From positions 67,608,740 to 67,672,739 of the forward strand of contig NW_023601322.1 of the NCBI RefSeq assembly GCF_014898055.3: DNA of 64,000 nucleotides, read 5' to 3'. The stretch is from Talpa occidentalis (lineage: Eukaryota > Chordata > Mammalia > Eulipotyphla > Talpidae). This document shows positions 10,985-64,000 of the stretch, piece after piece (position 1 is the first letter of the stretch; every line of letters begins with the position of its first letter). The translations under genes and the position numbers were made by a program. The notes beneath the pieces were generated by a model. The model had not been told where the DNA came from, ran no database searches, and worked only from the letters and a program-made list of their open reading frames with translations.

Positions 10985-11411
10985 CTAAATACTGTTCATC
11001 TTTTTATTGAATATTCTGGTAAATATTTCACATTAATACAGGCTACATTAAGTAGAGCCACTATACGACAAGAAATTTACTCAACTTTTTCCTTTTAAGT
11101 ATGTAAACAATTGTACATGTATTTACCACCCTAAAAGGTTGAAACATGTAATCATCTAATTCTCTTCTGCATACAAGTAGCATTCAGTATGTTTAGCCAA
11201 AAGCACTAAGTTCAAAATGGCTAAACTAACCAGAGAACATAATCAGATGGATAGGAAATCACATTGTTCTTAGACAATGGTCAATCAAATTTCCATTGCT
11301 AAAGCCTCAGAGAAAATTTCTTAGTTAGGCACATTAAAAAAAAAAAAATCCCCAGGGTTCTTCCAAGGTCATAGGTTTCTCAAACAAGGCTAAAGAGTAA
11401 GACCTTCTAAC
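10985..11411 (-). other. ANKHD1: ANKHD1 3' UTR (inferred extent)
   Basis: AT-rich segment between the stop codon and about 20 nt past the AATAAA. No repeats were recognised in it. The exact cleavage site is inferred. Confidence 0.6.
11003..11008 (-). promoter_or_regulatory. ANKHD1: ANKHD1 poly(A) signal AATAAA
   Basis: TTTATT on plus is AATAAA on the gene's strand, 404 nt after the ANKHD1 stop. It is the first canonical hexamer past the stop, so it most likely ends the standard ANKHD1 mRNA. Bypassing it is required for the EIF4EBP3 read-through. Confidence 0.7.
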
Positions 11412-62543
<51,132 letters not shown>

Positions 62544-64000
62544 CTATTGAAGAAACAAAAAATCAGTGCCAATCATTAGCCATTTATTTTAAACACTTAG
62601 TATCAATGACATAATGAAGATTTAACACTCAAGTAACCACTTACACTACCTACCTCAAATCCACACTAGATGAACTCAGTTTTGCATATCAAACAATAAC
62701 CACTAAAGACAATACTTATGTTCAGTTTGACTTCCAAAGATAAATAATTGCAATTTTCTAATATTAAGTTTAAAAAGATATTTTCCTAATTATTCATCTG
62801 AACTGTGAAAAAGGAACCTTAGGTCTTGTAGGGTGATTAAGGAGGATCTTGATCTTATATCAGAACCCTATTAAAACTCTATCATAAGATGGAAACCAAA
62901 TTCTGAAGGGAAAAAACACTGCGGTATTTCAGGGTAAAGGGAAAAAGAAAAAGAAAAATATACCAATGAGCAGGTATTTTGAGTAGAAATAAAATACTTA
63001 AATAGACAAAAATAAGCAGTTTGTAATAGCATAAAGATGGCTATTTTTTTCAAGGAAGTTTGCCAGCAAAAGGAATAAATGATAAAACAGCTCCCAATCA
63101 TCCTAATACCAACTGCCAGGAAAAGGAGCCTGCTTGTGTAAATAGTACTGTCTGCTGGGAGAACTGCAAACTCTTATACATTCATCTAAGTATTAAAATG
63201 TAGCAGATACATGGTTCTATGAAAAGTTCTCTCACCTAACCCCTCTTTCACTTTGAATGCAAACATAAATTTCTATTGTTATGGTCCTCTTTTGTTACCA
63301 AGAAAAACTTGATAAAGAACAGTGATTAGGTCAACTCTATTCTAATAAACTCAGAGAATCCTTCAGCCACCACAAAGTGTGCTCTGTCAACAGAAAGCAA
63401 TTTAGTCTATTTACATAACTATATCTAATCTAAGATTTAGGCAAATTAACAATGACAAACAAGAATAGATTGTCAACCTAATGGTAAGTTTTAAATGAAC
63501 TGCAGTAACAAGAATTCCATTCTAAAAGAAATGTATATTTTTATAGTGTAGACATTCTAAACCTATAAAAATTAATCTTTGACTTTTTAATTGTTACTAT
63601 AGATTAGAAAACAATCATGACTAACTCTTAAGGTATGGAAGAATGAATAACTATAGATAATGCCAATGACTTAGCTTTAGAATGAATTTTAAACTTACAC
63701 TGAAATGTAGGTTTAACTAACATTCTGGCAATTTACACCAAACACAGTGGAATACACACCATGAAAACTTTGTTCAGAAAGATCTAGAAAGTTGTCCAGT
63801 TTTTCCATCTGATTTGTTTCTGAATTAATATGATCAATTACATACTGGAAATAGATTACTCTGTATAGCAACTTATTATTTCCCCCTCCCAGCTCAGGAC
63901 CTTTTTTTTGAAGCAGTTCTCTCTTCCCTGTAACACTCCTCTATTGATCCCTTTTTAACCTTCACATCTCAAGTCATTTCCTCAAGGAAGACTTTCCTGA
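62544..64000 (-). other. ANKHD1: ANKHD1 intron upstream of E1 (runs off the window)
   Basis: No further ankyrin exon could be found to the right edge. AT-rich intron with nothing recognisable; the next upstream exon lies outside. Confidence 0.55.

Overview
This window is nuclear DNA from a placental mammal. It has spliced genes with GT-AG introns, tRNA-derived SINEs, LINE-1 copies and ancient MIR/L1 fossils. No Alu, rodent B1, cattle Bov-tA, pig PRE-1, carnivore CAN or camelid Vic-type SINE was recognised. The dominant SINE has a perfect Pol III A box and B box and an AATAAATAAATCTTTA-type tail, which suggests a laurasiatherian. An insectivore such as a mole is possible, but I cannot fix the order.

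The gene content is the conserved SRA1 / EIF4EBP3 / ANKHD1 cluster (human 5q31.3, here reversed). From left to right: (1) the last three coding exons of SRA1 on the plus strand (2229-3621), ending convergently toward (2) EIF4EBP3 on the minus strand (5106-6598, complete, three coding exons, CpG-rich promoter at about 6380-6760); (3) ANKHD1 on the minus strand, whose last 24 coding exons run from 62543 down to 11412. All 24 exons join in phase and encode 1,968 residues to the stop; roughly the first 570 residues lie beyond the right edge. ANKHD1 and EIF4EBP3 are co-oriented. The known ANKHD1-EIF4EBP3 (MASK-BP3) read-through is structurally possible here: the penultimate ANKHD1 exon ends in phase 0, and joining it to EIF4EBP3 exon 2 opens an alternative frame of 46 codons before a stop.

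The introns are filled with transposons. I count 27 SINE copies: a young CpG-rich subfamily, an older diverged subfamily, and two tRNA-head-only mini copies. There is a 5'-truncated 5.3-kb L1 with an 18-bp target duplication and two SINEs nested in it, several L1 3'-end fragments, older L1 and MIR pieces, and a full-length RPL26 retrocopy with an intact 145-codon frame and a 15-bp target duplication.

The most striking local event is a SINE inserted exactly at the 5' splice site of an ankyrin-repeat exon of ANKHD1 (41470-41761). Its 14-bp target duplication copied the splice donor, leaving two identical donors 306 nt apart. I found no viral, CRISPR or prokaryotic system; the novelty here lies in retrotransposon/gene-structure interactions.
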